Origin: Amphirosellinia nigrospora | Lineage: Eukaryota; Ascomycota; Sordariomycetes; Xylariales; Xylariaceae | Direction of reading: 5' to 3' | Assembly (NCBI GenBank): GCA_004123355.1 | Contig: SCHM01000001.1 | Coordinates: 10,860,193-10,924,192 of the forward strand | DNA length: 64,000 bases | Shown: positions 21,913-34,627 of the stretch, piece by piece | Layout: each line of letters opens with the position of its first letter | Position numbering within the stretch: position 1 is the stretch's first letter | Program-made: the position numbers and the translations under genes | Notes under the pieces: generated by a model | Database searches by the model: none | What the model was told of the DNA's origin: nothing | What the model saw: only the letters and a program-made list of their open reading frames with translations

Positions 21913-24011
21913 TTACTTAGCTAAAAACTTTTGGAACGCTTCCTGCTCAATAACAACATTGCCGACGGCGCGGAGCCTCTTTCTCCCTTCCTTCTGCTTT
22001 TCCAATAGTTTCTTCCGTCTGGTGATGTCACTAGCATGCAGTTTAGCCAGCACATCTTTGCGGAAGGGCTTCAGCGTCTCTCTTGCGACGATCTTCTTGC
22101 CGACGGCCGCCTGGATGATAATCTCAAACATCTGGCGTTGTACATGCTCCTTGAATTTGGAGACCCATTGTCTGCCGAGGCGTTCGACCTGCGACCTATG
22201 GACGACGCGTGCTATGGCGTCTACGGGTTCCTTGTTGACAAGTAGTTGTAGCTTGACCAGGTCGCTCTCACGCCAGCCCGCATCTTCATAATCGAGAGTG
22301 GCGTAGCCCTTTGTAGCCCCCTTCAACTTGCCAAAGAGGTCATCCACCAGTTGGGCTGTAGGAATACGATACTTGATAATGACCTGCATGCCGTGGAAGA
22401 ACTCGATGCTGTCCTGTTCGCCACGACTAGCTTCGCATAATTCGATGGCACGGCCTAGATATTCCTCCGGGACTGTTATGGTGGCTAGAACAAAGGGTTC
22501 ATAGAAAGTAGCCCGCGCGCCTTGCTATCCTCGACCTCGGGGAAATCAACAGGGCTTTGATGGATGACTTCTTCACCATTCCTCCACACCACTTTGGTTT
22601 GGACAGCAGGTTCGGTGATAATGACACTCGCGCCGTATTCCTGGCGCAAGCGATCCTGAAACACAGAACAGTGGAGACTACCTAAAAACCCAACTCGCCA
22701 ACCCATACCAAGGGCTTCGGAGTGATCTTTGTAAAGGGTGATGCTACGATCGTTAAGAACAAGCTGGCTAATACTATCGGAGAGACGACTGTAGTCGCTG
22801 GGGTCTGTCGGGAAAGCGGCGACAAAAACCATGGGCTTAGGCTCTTCGAAGCCTGGATATGGCTCAACGACGTCTTCTGACCCGACTGTTGTGAAGGTGT
22901 CGCCAATCTTGGCATCCTGTATTTTCTTCATACCCGGATTGAAGAAAATATAACCGACCTGACCAGCTCGTAGAACCATCTGAGGTACCTGGGTTGGATA
23001 CCTGATGCCCACCTCCCCCACCGTGTATTTCCGATTAGTCGCAAAACTTACGAGTTGGTCGCCAGCCCTGACTGTCCCATCAAAGAGTCTGACAAGGCAG
23101 ATAACGCCGCGAAAGCTGTCGTACCATGAATCGACCAGAAGCATTCTTAATGGCTTTGTAGCATCACCATCAGGCGCAGGAATGGCGTCCACAATTGCAG
23201 GCAGTAGGCTCTTGACGTTCAAGCCAGTCTTGGCGCTCACGCCAATGGCCTTACTCGAGTCCAGCTCAAACGTTGTTTCCAATTGCTCCAGCACCCGAGG
23301 AACATCGGCGGCGGACATGTCGATCTTATTGATGACGGGGAGGATCTTGAGACCCTCTGCGAAAGCTAGAAAAAAGTTGGCCACGGTTTGTGCTTGCACA
23401 CCCTGGCTTGCATCGACCAATAGTAGAGCACCACCGCAGCTGGCATACGATCGAGTGACTTCAGCGCGAAAGTCAACGTGGCCAGGCGTATCAACGAGAT
23501 GCAGCAAGTAGTCATCGCCATTATGATTGTAGAGCATGGTGCACGTCTGTGCCTTGACGGTGATGCCGCGTTCGCGCTCGACTTCGAGGGTGTCGAGGAT
23601 CTGACGGTTGGAATTCGACGACGAGATTGTGCCGGTGATCTCAAGCAGGCGGTCGGACAGTGTGGATTTGCCGTGGTCAATGTGGGCAACAATGCAGAAG
23701 TTGCGGAAGCGTTCGAGGGGGATGGCTGCGATGCGGCGCTCAAGGTCGCTGACGGCCGTCTTGGAGCTGCTGAAGCGACACACGGACACCGTTGGGGCGT
23801 GCGAACTATGCGGAGGCGACGCCGCGGTTGCGATCCATGGCTTGGTCTGCGCCCGCCATGAATCATGACATGAAGAGCGCAGATAGAGGCGCGAGAGCGC
23901 GGGTGAATGTAGGGAGAGCGAAGGGGAGCGAGTGCTATAAGACGCACAGCGAGGCGCTTGGCGTAGACATAGTCGCGAACAGACGGCGGGCAGACGGCTG
24001 CTGCTACCCAT
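21913..24011 (-). CDS. guf1: Mitochondrial translation factor GUF1 (LepA/EF4)
   Basis: A translational GTPase of the LepA family that acts on mitochondrial ribosomes. The N-terminus (about 1-95) is Ser/Arg-rich and acidic-poor, as in a mitochondrial presequence. The G domain shows G1 [10 protein letters not shown]2 with [10 protein letters not shown]3 DTPGH and G4 NKID, and a LepA-specific block GYIFFNPG follows. The C-terminal LepA domain ends with [15 protein letters not shown] and [11 protein letters not shown]. The frame is broken once near 22515, between the EF-V-like domain and the LepA C-terminal domain; restoring it gives [20 protein letters not shown]. The gene is single-exon. It diverges from MAD2 across a 349-bp shared promoter. 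Confidence 0.93.
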
Positions 24012-24360
24012 CCATGCGGATTTGATCTGGGAGGCGACGGCGTTGTGGTTTGGACTGAGTGTGAACGGTGGGCTGATGTAGAGGATTGTGAAGAGTGCAC
24101 TTCCGCTACTACCTCTTATCTTATCGCAAACGGACTGTGCTAAGTTATAGTAATTTCACTGTATGTAGGGATCATTATCGATAGGCAGGCATGGCAAGAC
24201 CTCCATTCATCACCCGCCAAAGAGTCGGCGCAAAGTAAACAAATCTCAATATATGTAGTACAAGGTCGGTACCTATTACGTCTGATCTCTTCCGCTGAAA
24301 ACAACGTTATTTTCAACTCATTCATACGAATTGACCAACTACCAAAAATTACATCCAAAA
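24012..24360. promoter_or_regulatory. Divergent promoter region, GUF1/MAD2
   Basis: 349 bp separate the two start codons, so both promoters must lie here. No clear TATA box was identified. Confidence 0.6.
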
Positions 24361-25299
24361 TGCCTCCGGCCGCAGCAGAAAAGGACAAGTCCAAGATTCA
24401 CAAGCTATCCCTCAAGGGAAGCGCAAAACTCGTGGCTGAATTCGTACGTTCATCTGAATGACCCTAGCTGTCTGAGGCCGTATAGAGGGGGTTAGTGCCT
24501 GAATATGCAGCGAGGACTTTCTGCTGACACAAAGGCTTATTTACAGTTCCAATACTCGATCCATAGCATCCTGTGCGTTCAGTTTGCATGAATGGGAACC
24601 ATTATCGAAACTAGGCGCGCTAACGACAACCACAGGTTCCAGAGAGGCGTATACCCAGCCGAGGACTTCACAGCGTACGAGCAGAAACCCGCGCACTAAT
24701 CCCCAAGCAGTACGCAAGCTAATTTCAGTTGCTATTACCAACCGACAGAGTCAAGAAATATGGCCTCAACATGCTCGTATCCGCCGACGACCAAGTCAAA
24801 GCCTACATTAAGAAGATCATGTCCCAGCTCGACCGGTGGATGCAGCACGGCAAGATCAGCAAGCTAGTCATCGTCATCACAGACAAGGACACGGGCGAGC
24901 ACGTCGAGCGGTGGCAGTTCGACGTCCAGATCCTCGCCTCCTCCAAGACGAAGAAATCCTCCAAATCAAGCACGGCTGCCGCCGCCAGGAGAACAGCAGC
25001 AGTAGCGGCGGCGGTGTTGCAGCCCCGCGGCAGACCCGTCCAAGACCGAGGCCGAGATTCAAGCCGAGATCGCCGCCCTGTTTCGCCAGATCACTGCCTC
25101 CGTCACCTTTCTCCCGCAGCTCGCCGGCGACTGCACCTTCAACGTCCTCGTGTACGCGGACGCTGATAGTGAGGTGCCCGTCGAGTGGGGAGATAGCGAC
25201 GCCAAGGACATTGTCAATGGCGAGCGGGTACAGTTGCGCGGATTCAGCACGAGCAATCACCGCGTCGAGACCCTCGTGAGTTACCGTCTAGAGAATTAG
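24361..25299 (+). CDS. mad2: Spindle checkpoint protein MAD2 (HORMA domain)
   Basis: MAD2 binds Cdc20 to restrain the anaphase-promoting complex until kinetochores attach. Four exons: 24361-24443, 24547-24572, 24636-24674 and from 24749. Introns end in CAG and keep phase, giving KLSLKGSAKLVAEF-FQYSIHSIL-FQRGVYPAEDFTA-VKKYGLNML. The HORMA core continues through KIMSQLDRWM and VIVITDKDTG. The closing safety-belt segment is FNVLVYADAD, VPVEW and RGFSTSNHRVETLVSYRLEN. Two lost bases, near 24986 and near 25027, flank a Ser/Gly-rich loop and shift the frame twice; the C-terminal segment is recovered only after both. The UBP14 gene is convergent downstream. Confidence 0.92.
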
Positions 25300-25849
25300 G
25301 CTTCTACTGCTCCCTCCTAGGGCCATGTATTATGCGATTTTGCTTATGGCGGGCTTTTTTTCTATGTCATTTTGGGAGCTGCATTGGCTGTAACAAAGGG
25401 AGGACACCCTTGCGTGGAATCGGTCATCTTGAGGCGTTTAGGGGTATGCGAGGTTTGGTAATAAACCATATTGGTCAGGTATAGTCATCAAGCCGTAGTC
25501 CTCGTATAACAAGGCAATAGCTGGGGACCAATGTACTCGACGCACTAACTAACTACTTAAGAGGTGGGAGTTGTCAATGCTGTATCAAAATATGCATTAA
25601 ACTCGAGATTTTCAAGATCGAGATCTACAAACCTCTAGATACCCAGGCGCACTAAATCAACCCAGTGACATGCGTATCTACTCCAGCATCTTGTAAGTTG
25701 GGCCACCTACATTGGTGCCCAGATGTATGTCAGCATTTTAGAACCTATCTCCAAATCCGTGCAACTCCGTTTTGCTCTCTAATCTCAATGCTTATCTCGA
25801 TCGCTTCATGATGCATTCGCAAAATAGGCGAGCAGGGGACCCGCCCCCT
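25300..25849. other. Spacer between convergent MAD2 and UBP14
   Basis: 3' flanks; no ORF of note. Confidence 0.5.
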
Positions 25850-28394
25850 TTAAACCCTGTTAAAAAAGTAGACGTAAGCCGTCTTCTTCATTTCCTCAAC
25901 GTCCCCAGCCTCGACGACCTTCTCGTCGTTGAAGAGGACCCATTTCGGCTCCTCCGTATGGTTAAGCTGCTTGCGAATAAATGCGACATAGTGCCTATTC
26001 ATGTTAGCAGTCTCGAATAAATTGAGCAGCTTCACTTCTGCTTACCCTGCGTGGATGCTGGTTCCTTTGTGGCATACAATGCTTTGTAGCTGGAAATTCG
26101 CGGGCAGATCCGCAGATCCGGCCGGAACATTTGCTTTCTGCAGCTGGACCGCTCCCTTCGTCAAAATCGCCTTGGTCGTCTGGATGACTGAATAGCCACT
26201 CTACAGCCCGCTCTACATCGCCATTGGTCTCCTTCAAAGCCTTACGTGCCTGTGGTGCATTGAACCCCATCGCTCCAAGCATCTCAATCTTCTCAGGGTC
26301 TGCCACATCGCTTCCGCCCACACTAGTCGATGTAATTACTAACGGATCGTCAATGCCTTCATCTTCCATATGAGCGAACAACCACTCCATAGCAACGTTC
26401 GCGTCTGAATTGCCGGTCGCATGAAGGGCCTTTTCGGAGCGGTTGCGAGGGAACCCCATGGCCATCAGTTGGTCAAGCGCGCCCTCGTTCGGAGCAAATA
26501 CAGGGCAGTAGATTGGTCCTCTTCTGGGAGTAATTCCTCGGATTCCTGACGACCGGGTGAAAAGTAGTCATTCAATGAAATTAGGCCATCTCCTACAATT
26601 ACAGGAACGTCGACTTTGCGTGGTACCCAATTTTCCACCGTCATTTTCCGGGCATTGACGATGAGCGTAGTTGGGAATGTTTTGAACAAAACCCGCTTCA
26701 TAAATCCTACTTTGCTATCGCACGCAGGACAGGTCAGTTCAACGGCTTCTTGACCTGTAAAACGGTCCAGACATTGTTCTAGAGTGACTGGCTGATAGGC
26801 GTCGCCTTCTCTTCCTTCTGACTGTGGGAGCTTTTCAAGCGGTACATCAATGAAAATGCTGTCCTGCTCGGTTGACGAATATCGGACTTTCTTGCAGTTG
26901 ATGCATTGTAGTCGTTGCTCTGTCACAAACCTGAAATGTTGGGTTGGGTCTGTTAAGGGAGCTGGGTGCTGTGATCGCGTGATTAATTTGATGAGATGCT
27001 GAAGCAGTTCAAACGAATCTTGTTGTCGCATTGTTGAGAATTCAGCATGGCCACGACCGATCAAATGTTTCAGCATACTAGGTGAGAGCCCTTTTTGGTG
27101 CGGAATTTCAGAAGAATGCTCTGATGCAATGACATCGCTATCAGGTTTAGAATAGGCGCCGGAGAGTAGCCCATCCGCCAGTTTGCGTAGTTGCGTTTCC
27201 AGATCCTGTGCTGGATCAAGAACATCCGGTAGATCAGCTCCGGGGATATTGTAGCGGTTCTGGAATGCAGGCAAGTCAAATAGACACTGCAAGATACTAG
27301 CGAGGTAGCAGCTGTTTCCAAGGTTCTTCAACCCGGTCAAACCAGGTCCGAACAACGGCCGTAGTTCCTTTCCGTCCTCTGTTGTCATGGAAAACTCCCA
27401 CCGTAAGTTCTGCTCGATTTGCATCTCGGTCAGGCTCTTCTCGGTCTTCACCTGGTCAGCGAGAATAATCCCCCAGTGGGCCAAATGCGGTGCAAGATCG
27501 CTATCCAGGCGCTCTTCATCACACTGGTAGCAGTAGACATCAGCAGATCCCTCAGGCGTGATAGAACCAAGTTTGACAGCGACACCATGGTTGGACTCGG
27601 TAGCATGGGCCAGCCCATGTGAGTTACCGCCAACACCGCCAAACTGAGCCCTCCCACAGCCTAAATTGCCACAAACCAAACATAACCAGAGGTTCTCCTT
27701 CAGCTCGCATTTGGAGCAATGTCCTAAATCGCCGCTTTCAATCTTACGACTGGTCTCCTGCTGCAACATAAGTATATGCTCACAAGTCGACATCTCCTGC
27801 TCCCATGCTTTGACCTCCTCTTGACGGGAAAACGTGTTGGCTTTGAGAATCCCGTCAACGAGAGGGGCAAGCTTGGCGTGGGATTTGTCGAGCTCTTTCA
27901 CGCACTCATGACATTTAACGGTGGTGATGACGTCGTATCGATCGGCTTCAGTCTCAGCGGCGATGGACAATTTTGTTATCTTGGCGGGGGCTCATCCTTC
28001 ACGACTCGTTTTCGGGTTCGACGAATGTTCAATACGAGGGGGTGGCTTTTGGTAACATAATGAAGCTGGGAATGTGTCTTCTCGCCAACACATCCACCGT
28101 TGAAGCATTGCAGGCAAACGTCAAGGCCCCCGGGCAGTCCTAGAAGTAGTCAGGAAACCAAGGCCGCAAATTGGGAGGTCGGAGAAAAGGTCGACAAATC
28201 AATCGAATGGAAGGGGGTGATAGCATACAATAGAGTCGAAGCACTGTGTGCAATCCTCTCGATAAACAGATTGCGCTGGCGTAGGTGGGCTCAGAGCTGC
28301 GCGGTGCAAACAGTCAGCCTCTCTCGTGTATTAGGCTTCTTGCAGCGGGCGCGTCCAAGCACTCACAGAGAGAGTCCAGATGCGGGCACGCCAT
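25850..28394 (-). CDS. ubp14: Ubiquitin carboxyl-terminal hydrolase UBP14/USP5 type
   Basis: Disassembles free polyubiquitin chains. Exon 1 is tiny (28394-28367, MACPHLDSL), then 28296-28229 carries REDCTQCFDS and the next exon the variant zinc finger CLQCFNGGC. A second ZnF-UBP domain (CSKCELKENLWLCLVCG) follows, then the Cys box GLKNLGNSCYLAS and two UBA domains (LDQLMAMGFP, then IEMLGAMGFN). The His box HAGHYVAFIRK is formed by splicing a 51-bp intron (25995-26045). Breaks near 28130, 27985, 26504 and 26134 each shift the frame; the first three fit a lost base in a G/C run. With them corrected the domain order is complete. Head-to-head with ISU1. Confidence 0.93.
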
Positions 28395-29460
28395 GACGAA
28401 CGACAAGAACAGCTGTGCTGCTAGGGCCCCGAGCTGGGTTGACGCGGGAAGGGAGGTTTTCCTCTTGTTAGCAATCGATGAAGCCGTGTTTTGTTAGTTT
28501 GGATAATATCGCCAGGGCGACGATTATAGTTGTTGTTTGTCAGGGTTGATTGAGCAGGTAGGTATCGCCAAAGTAGGTAGTGAGATGCAGGTGGCCTGAG
28601 GTGCAGGCAGCCAACGAGGATCAGATTACCTTGGGAACCCGTTTTATTTACGGGTGATGTAATCTGATGGGACAAGCTGAAGCTGTAAGGTTTTAGGTAG
28701 CTGTGCTAGGTCACCCCGCCTTGAGCTTAACGCGCCGAACAAAACCTACCAGTAGGAGGGGCACTGATACTTACGGGGCTGCTTATAACTCCTGCCCCGC
28801 ATTGCAGGTGCCGTAGAGTTGTAGCTACCAAGTACCTAATACTTATGCATGTAGGCAGGTGGACACGTGCGGCCGCTCGGAGAAGAAAACTCGGAATTTT
28901 GTCGGACCCGAGGCATTATTGGCTAAACGCACCGATTAGATCGGATCTGATAAGACAAGAGGATCCCCATAAACAAGAAGCGCTTCACACACAGTGTAAT
29001 TCATGCCAGGATTTCATGAGGTTTAGCAGTACATGATCTGGAAATACCGGTCTAAGCCCCCTAGCTTACCTCTGTTGTGCCTGAGGGAGAGGGCTCTTAG
29101 TGGCAAAATACAGTGCGTAAAGCTATCTCGGAGATGATGAAATCATAGGCTCATGGAGCTTTCTGATTCGCCACAGGGTCCAGCTAAATCATTTGCGACC
29201 GAGATCGCCGGTACAAAGCCGTTAGCTCTGGGACAGACCTCTGGGCCTTAATTAATAACTCCTTCCGTTGCCATTTTACCTCATCCCTCATCCTAATCAT
29301 CAACCATATATCTCACACCTACGTATATTCAACACGCCCGTCATACACACTCTCCTTTTGTGTCAGTCGCGAGCCGTGTTATCTTAACAGACACCGGAGG
29401 GACCAACCACTCTGCGGGCTGAAAGTATTTTCAACCAGATATCTCAACAAAACCGCCACC
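28395..29460. other. Divergent intergenic region, UBP14/ISU1
   Basis: 1.07 kb between the two start codons. No gene seen. The 100 bp before ISU1 are pyrimidine-rich. Confidence 0.5.
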
Positions 29461-30080
29461 ATGCTGTCACGGACGCTTGCCAACGCTGCGCGCCGAGCAG
29501 TGGCGACATCGGCCCCTCGCATCGCTATGCGCCAAACTCTCAGTCCAGTCGCCAATATCACACGTCGGTCTTATCACGAGAAAGTTTTGGATCATTACAA
29601 CCGGCCGCGCAATGTTGGCTCAATGCAGAAAAATGATGCGGACGTTGGTACGGGACTGGTTGGTGCACCCGCCTGTGGCGATGTCATGAAGCTCCAGATC
29701 CGCGTGGACCCAAACGACAACCGCATCTCAGACGTCAAGTTCAAGACCTTCGGCTGCGGCAGTGCGATTGCGAGCTCAAGTTATTTGACCGAATTGGTAC
29801 GCGGTATGACTTTGGAGGAAGCCGGCAAGATTAAGAATACCGAGATTGCCAAGGAGCTGTGTCTACCACCTGTCAAGTGTGAGTCTTGCGTACCTTTTAT
29901 GGCTATATATAATGAGTACTTGCTAACGTTTACGCAGTACACTGCTCCATGTTGGCCGAGGATGCCATCAAATCCGCTATCTCTAACTACTACACCAAGA
30001 ACCCTCATGCCCGCCCGACAAATTTGGCGGGCACAGGGGCCAAGCTACCCGGGGCCGAAGTTGCCTCACCCGCCGCATGA
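29461..30080 (+). CDS. isu1: Iron-sulfur cluster scaffold ISU1 (IscU type)
   Basis: Mitochondrial scaffold on which Fe-S clusters are built. Two exons: 29461-29878 and 29938-30080, joined as PPVK-LHCSMLAED. A basic, Ser/Arg-rich presequence (about 1-35) precedes the IscU core YHEKVLDHYNRPRNVG. The three ligand cysteines are visible: GAPACGDVM, TFGCGSAIA and LHCSML. The hydrophobic LPPVK chaperone-recognition motif for the Hsp70 partner is intact at the exon junction. Length about 185 residues, normal for the family. The C-terminal tail ends EVASPAA. The frame is intact. Divergent from UBP14. Confidence 0.95.
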
Positions 30081-30783
30081 ATTTCCTGAAACTTAACTGA
30101 GTCATTCGTTGAATGTGTCTTGTATTTACTACGCGCCGCATATTGGGACAAAAGTTGTCGATGGAACGGCGATAAGTGGGCGGGAGAACCGGGCATTTCA
30201 TGAGAACACCCATACGCCAATGAATTCGGAGTTGGAGCTTAAGGAGTATTCCAAGGTTAGGGTTACAGAATATGATGTGGTCTTTTTCAGAGTCTGATAC
30301 CTGGAGAAATGCAAAAAAAGCATCGTTCTCACTCAATTGTATCATTATAACAATGAACATATTCAAACTACTCCGCTATCCTGATACCAATGAACTTTAT
30401 AACTAAATGTGCGAGCTGTGAGAGCATCTTATTATTCATCCTAATACCTAAACTCCCTAGAATACATCTAGCCGTAGAAAAGTTCATACTCTCATTCATG
30501 TTCTCTAAGAGACAAACGTGCTAGGAGTGCCCCTCGATAGAGTATTCCAAGTTACAGGGATATTACTGGTAGTACCAGCCACACAGTACAAGATTTTTAG
30601 TTGTAGGCCACACACTGGTGGGGTCATTCTTATCTTATCGTGAGCTGATCCATATTAATTTTCCACGATGGTTATTTTTCATGTCAAAGGTTGTTGCTAG
30701 GTCAGAGAGTTACTTCCTACCTATCTTGTCAATTGTGAAGTATATTGTGTAGCTTGAACGACTACTTAGCTTTATATATAGAC
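30081..30783. other. Intergenic, ISU1 to DBP3
   Basis: AT-rich; no gene. Confidence 0.5.
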
Positions 30784-32700
30784 ATGTCAAAACACCTCCT
30801 CGAAGATGCCGATGTAGAGGCGACCCTCCTAGAAAGAAATCCAAGAAGGATAAGAAAGAGAAGAAGGATCGCAAGGCGAAAGTGCAGGATGACAATTCTG
30901 CCGTCTCGACACCAATCTCCTCCGAAGATAAAGATGCAGCCGCCACGCCAGGCGATAGTAATGCTAAAGTGAAGAAAAGCAAGAAGGAGAAGAAATCAAA
31001 CAAGGAGAAGAAGAGGAAGGGCGACGACGAGGTAGAAGAAAACGACAGCGAGCATATTGAGCCAGCTGAGGAGAAAAAGTCCAAGAAGGAGAAAAAAGAC
31101 AAGAAAGACAAGAAGAAGCGCCGGAAGCAAGACCCAGATGCAGACGCAGAGTCGAAAGCCGCGGAAAACGGGAGTAGCGAGTCTGCCGTCTCGAACACCC
31201 CAAATGGCCACACAGCGCCTGCTTCGGTGTCCCAGACTGAGATCGCGAGCTTCCTAAGCACCCACCAGATCACGATCGTCGACCCTCTCTCTAATGACCT
31301 TCTACCACCCATCATGCAATTCTCGCAGTTGCCGTCGTCTACCCTAACAGCCAAGAACCCCTTCGCCGCGTTCAAGGTCCCAACACCCATCCAGGCCGCA
31401 TCATGGCCATTCGGACTGTCTGGACGAGACATCGTCGGAGTAGCAGAGACAGGCTCAGGCAAGACAATCGCTTTCGGTCTCCCCTTGGTCAACGCCGTAC
31501 TGGATATGCCCAAGGTCAAGAGTGGTGGGAGGATACGTGCGGTGGTAGTATCGCCTACACGAGAACTTGCTATGCAGACCAATGAGGAACTCTCTAAACT
31601 TGCCGACCATGTCGGGCTCAAGACAGTCTGTGTGTACGGTGGCGCATCCAAGGATGACCAGAGACATCTCCTTCGAAAGGCCGATATTATTGTCGCTACT
31701 CCTGGTCGACTCAAGGATTTCCTAGAGGAGGGTGCAATCAAGCTAGAGAATGCCAAGTTCGTGGTGCTCGACGAGGCAGACCGTATGCTTGACAAAGGGT
31801 TGAAGATGACATCAAGAGAATTATTGGCTGCACACCTAAGAAAGAAGAACGTCAAACACTCATGTTTACAGCAACGTGGCCACAAAGTGTGCAAGCACTG
31901 GCTCTGACATTCATGGTTTCACCAGTTCGCATCCAAATCGGTGGCAACGAGAGCGGCGACCTCCAAGCAAACACAAGAATTGAGCAGCGTGTCGAAGTTG
32001 TAGATCAGCACTCAAAGGAGGGACGACTTCTACAACTTCTCAAGGCGCACCCCAAGAACGAGCGAGTCTTGGTGTTCTGTCTATATAAGAAAGAAGCCAC
32101 GCGTATCGAGAATTTCTTGCAGCAGCGCGGTATCAAAGTCGTTGGTATTCATGGCGATCTGAAACAAGAGCAGCGCACACGAAGTCTCGAAGCATTCAAG
32201 TCGGGCCAGACACCAGTACTGGTGGCCACAGACGTAGCCGCTCGTGGTCTGGATATTCCTGAGGTGAAGCTAGTTATCAACGTCACAGTAAGTTTAGCTC
32301 ATCCCGCTCCATCTAACTATTCCTTCATTTTGCGCGGCCCAGCCCAAAAAGCTGACATTGGTTTTAGTTCCCACTCACCATCGAAGACTATGTCCACCGC
32401 ATTGGTCGTACAGGACGAGCCGGCAAGACAGGTCAAGCCATTACCCTATTCACAGAACACGACAAAGCACACTCTGGAGAGTAAGTACAAACACAAACAA
32501 GGCTTACAATCCACCACGGCAATCCACTAACTTCGTTGCACAGGCTAGTCAACATCCTTAAGGCGGCAGGGCAACCCATACCAAATGAACTGCTAAAGTT
32601 TGGCACCACGGTTAAGAAGAAGGCACACAGCACGTACGGTGCCTTTTTCAAGGATGTTGACATGTCACAGAAGGGCACCAAGATCACATTCGATAATTAG
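30784..32700 (+). CDS. dbp3: DEAD-box RNA helicase DBP3 type
   Basis: Nucleolar helicase of large-subunit pre-rRNA processing. A long Lys/Glu-rich N-terminus ([15 protein letters not shown]) precedes the helicase core. Motifs in order: Q motif [13 protein letters not shown], motif I AETGSGKT, Ia [14 protein letters not shown], motif II DEAD, III FTATWP (SAT position), [18 protein letters not shown] and [15 protein letters not shown]. Introns at 32288-32367 and 32481-32543 are in phase; the last exon ends with [18 protein letters not shown]. Breaks near 30828 and near 31800 each fit one lost base; the second (TTT to TT) hides the stretch between DEAD and FTATW. Essential-type gene, so errors are more likely than decay. 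Confidence 0.93.
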
Positions 32701-32920
32701 ATACAGCCACCAGCGGGGAAGCTGTGTAAAGATACCAGGACACAATCAAATGTTGTTTATAATTAGAGTCACAGTACGAAGTTCATGCGCCGCGACGGCC
32801 ACGCAAGGAGCGATAGCAGTCCATGAGATAGCGGCGTTCGGCATAAGCACTACTAGCGATTAGCAGCAAATTCCCTAGAAGATAGAACAAACCCGAAAAT
32901 GGGGTCATGAAGAACCAAAC

Positions 32921-34627
32921 CTACATAAGTCCAACGTAGGGTACTGCGAGAGCTCCTACCATCACTAAGTCTTTGAAGACGTGTGATGATATGTTGCCTA
33001 CCCAGATGCCGGCCCTCGACAACGTACCCCAAAGCGTAGCAGTGCCCAACACGTAAAGAACTGTCCCGTTGGGTACAAGCCCACTCCATTCAAACTTCAC
33101 ATGATTTCGTTGAAAATAATGTGAGATGAATGCGCCGCTCCATATACGACATAGCATATTAATCGCATTCGCGTACACTAGGCCGGCAGCGCCGAGGTCG
33201 AGCACACGTAGCGAGACAAAACCGGCAATAGCGAACGCGACACTAAAAAGGCCCATCCACAAACTTTGGCGATGAACCTCAGACTTTGTGGCGACGGATG
33301 AGACGAAGGCCTCGGACTCCATTCACTGCAAGGAGTGGGATATACAAGCAATACCTCGCAAGAACGCCGCCAGCACCACTACCAGACCACCGTGGCCCCG
33401 CCACGATCTGCACTAGGAGGGGGGCCGCATATGGCCAATACTGACGACGATAATGCTGAGGAGGACATAAAACTTAAGCAGCGCTTGGAGATCATCTCGC
33501 GCTTTGTGGACCTGTGTCTTAGCTGTGGTCTGCTTTTCTGCCTTCCCTCCCTTAACCTACCACCGGGGAAGATGAGAGGAGTTTGCTAAAGTAATTTCGA
33601 CTGCTCTCCTCGATAGGTTGGAAAACAAGACGGGCAAGTAGGCTACCGTAGTTATTCGCAAGAGCGTAAACGCCCTGTGACCGGGGGTCGGAGAGAACTG
33701 AGACGAGAAATGTGTCCCCTGCGTCAAGAGATGCTTGACAAGCGATTGAGACATGAGACTATAGGCTAGTTGAAGGGTAGGTGTGAAGAAGTAGCCGAAT
33801 GCATAGTTTTCATTCCTGGTCAAATGTTTTCCCCCTATTTTGGACGCCGGGTCATGGGCTACACGCCGTGGGAAGAGAGAGAATCCTTCAGATTTTGCCA
33901 ACCTGGTCCCATACCATACGTAGACGGCCAACAATCCCACACCGTACCCGAGTTGGCCGAGCGCAAACGGCAGAACGCCCAAGTCCAAACCCTGCTTCCA
34001 TCCCCAGTTTGCTGCACCAAACGTGACGAGACAGCGCAGGAAGGTGGCGATAGACTCAGCCGCAGCACGAGGCCCAAATCGTAATCGGTGTTGGAGCACA
34101 ACAAAAGCCGGCTCGGATAGAAGCTCGACTAGGGCCGCGATGCCATATATACGTAGAGCTGTGTCTAGATATGGCGTCGATGCCGTGGCAGCATCAACAT
34201 ATCGCAGATAGACCCAGGCGAGACCTAGCGATGACGCTAGACCTAGACCGAGCGATAGATGGGCGATATTAACAACAGATTGACTGCCCGTTACGTCTAC
34301 AGCTTGCTTCCCGTGTCTCCCCTCTATTTGACCGCGGTTATCGCTGTCGCCAGTTCCTTGTCGCTGGACGGCAACGCGCAGGCTCTCACGCGCGAAGAAG
34401 AGCACTGAAAGGTAGTAGACCTCAAGCTGTGCAGAGACACCGAGCAATTGGGCGGTTAGGAACCGTAGCAACAACTGGTTCGCAACAAAGGTAATGGCAC
34501 GGGAGGCGATCTGCAGGATAATAAGTAGCGATGCGCCCCTTACTGCCGACCCGGTCTGCTCTGTCGTCTCTCGCTTGTCAATTACTGTAGAGGACACGGT
34601 CTCACCGGTCGGCGCGCCATCAGCCAT
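32921..34627 (-). CDS. rft1: RFT1, ER oligosaccharide-lipid flippase-type membrane protein
   Basis: RFT1 is needed for moving or handling the Man5GlcNAc2-dolichol intermediate of N-glycosylation in the ER. The start at 34627 (MADGAPTGE) is preferred over a longer open frame to 34789. Many hydrophobic segments match a 12-14-TM MATE-like protein. Family blocks include the N-terminal [17 protein letters not shown] and the cytosolic [10 protein letters not shown], then ENYAFGYFF and [11 protein letters not shown]. After the first break come [39 protein letters not shown] and, at the end, [10 protein letters not shown]. Breaks lie near 33718 (GGGGG to GGGG), about 33575, 33434 and 33314. Convergent with DBP3, 220 bp apart. 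Confidence 0.9.

Noticed and set aside
23366-24100. 244-codon minus-strand frame
   Set aside because: Shadow frame of GUF1; no family features, rich in Arg/Pro/Ser from GC-rich DNA.
30710-31894. 394-codon minus-strand frame
   Set aside because: It is antisense to the DBP3 helicase; its long Ser/Phe/Leu runs come from the reverse of the Lys/Glu-rich N-terminus.
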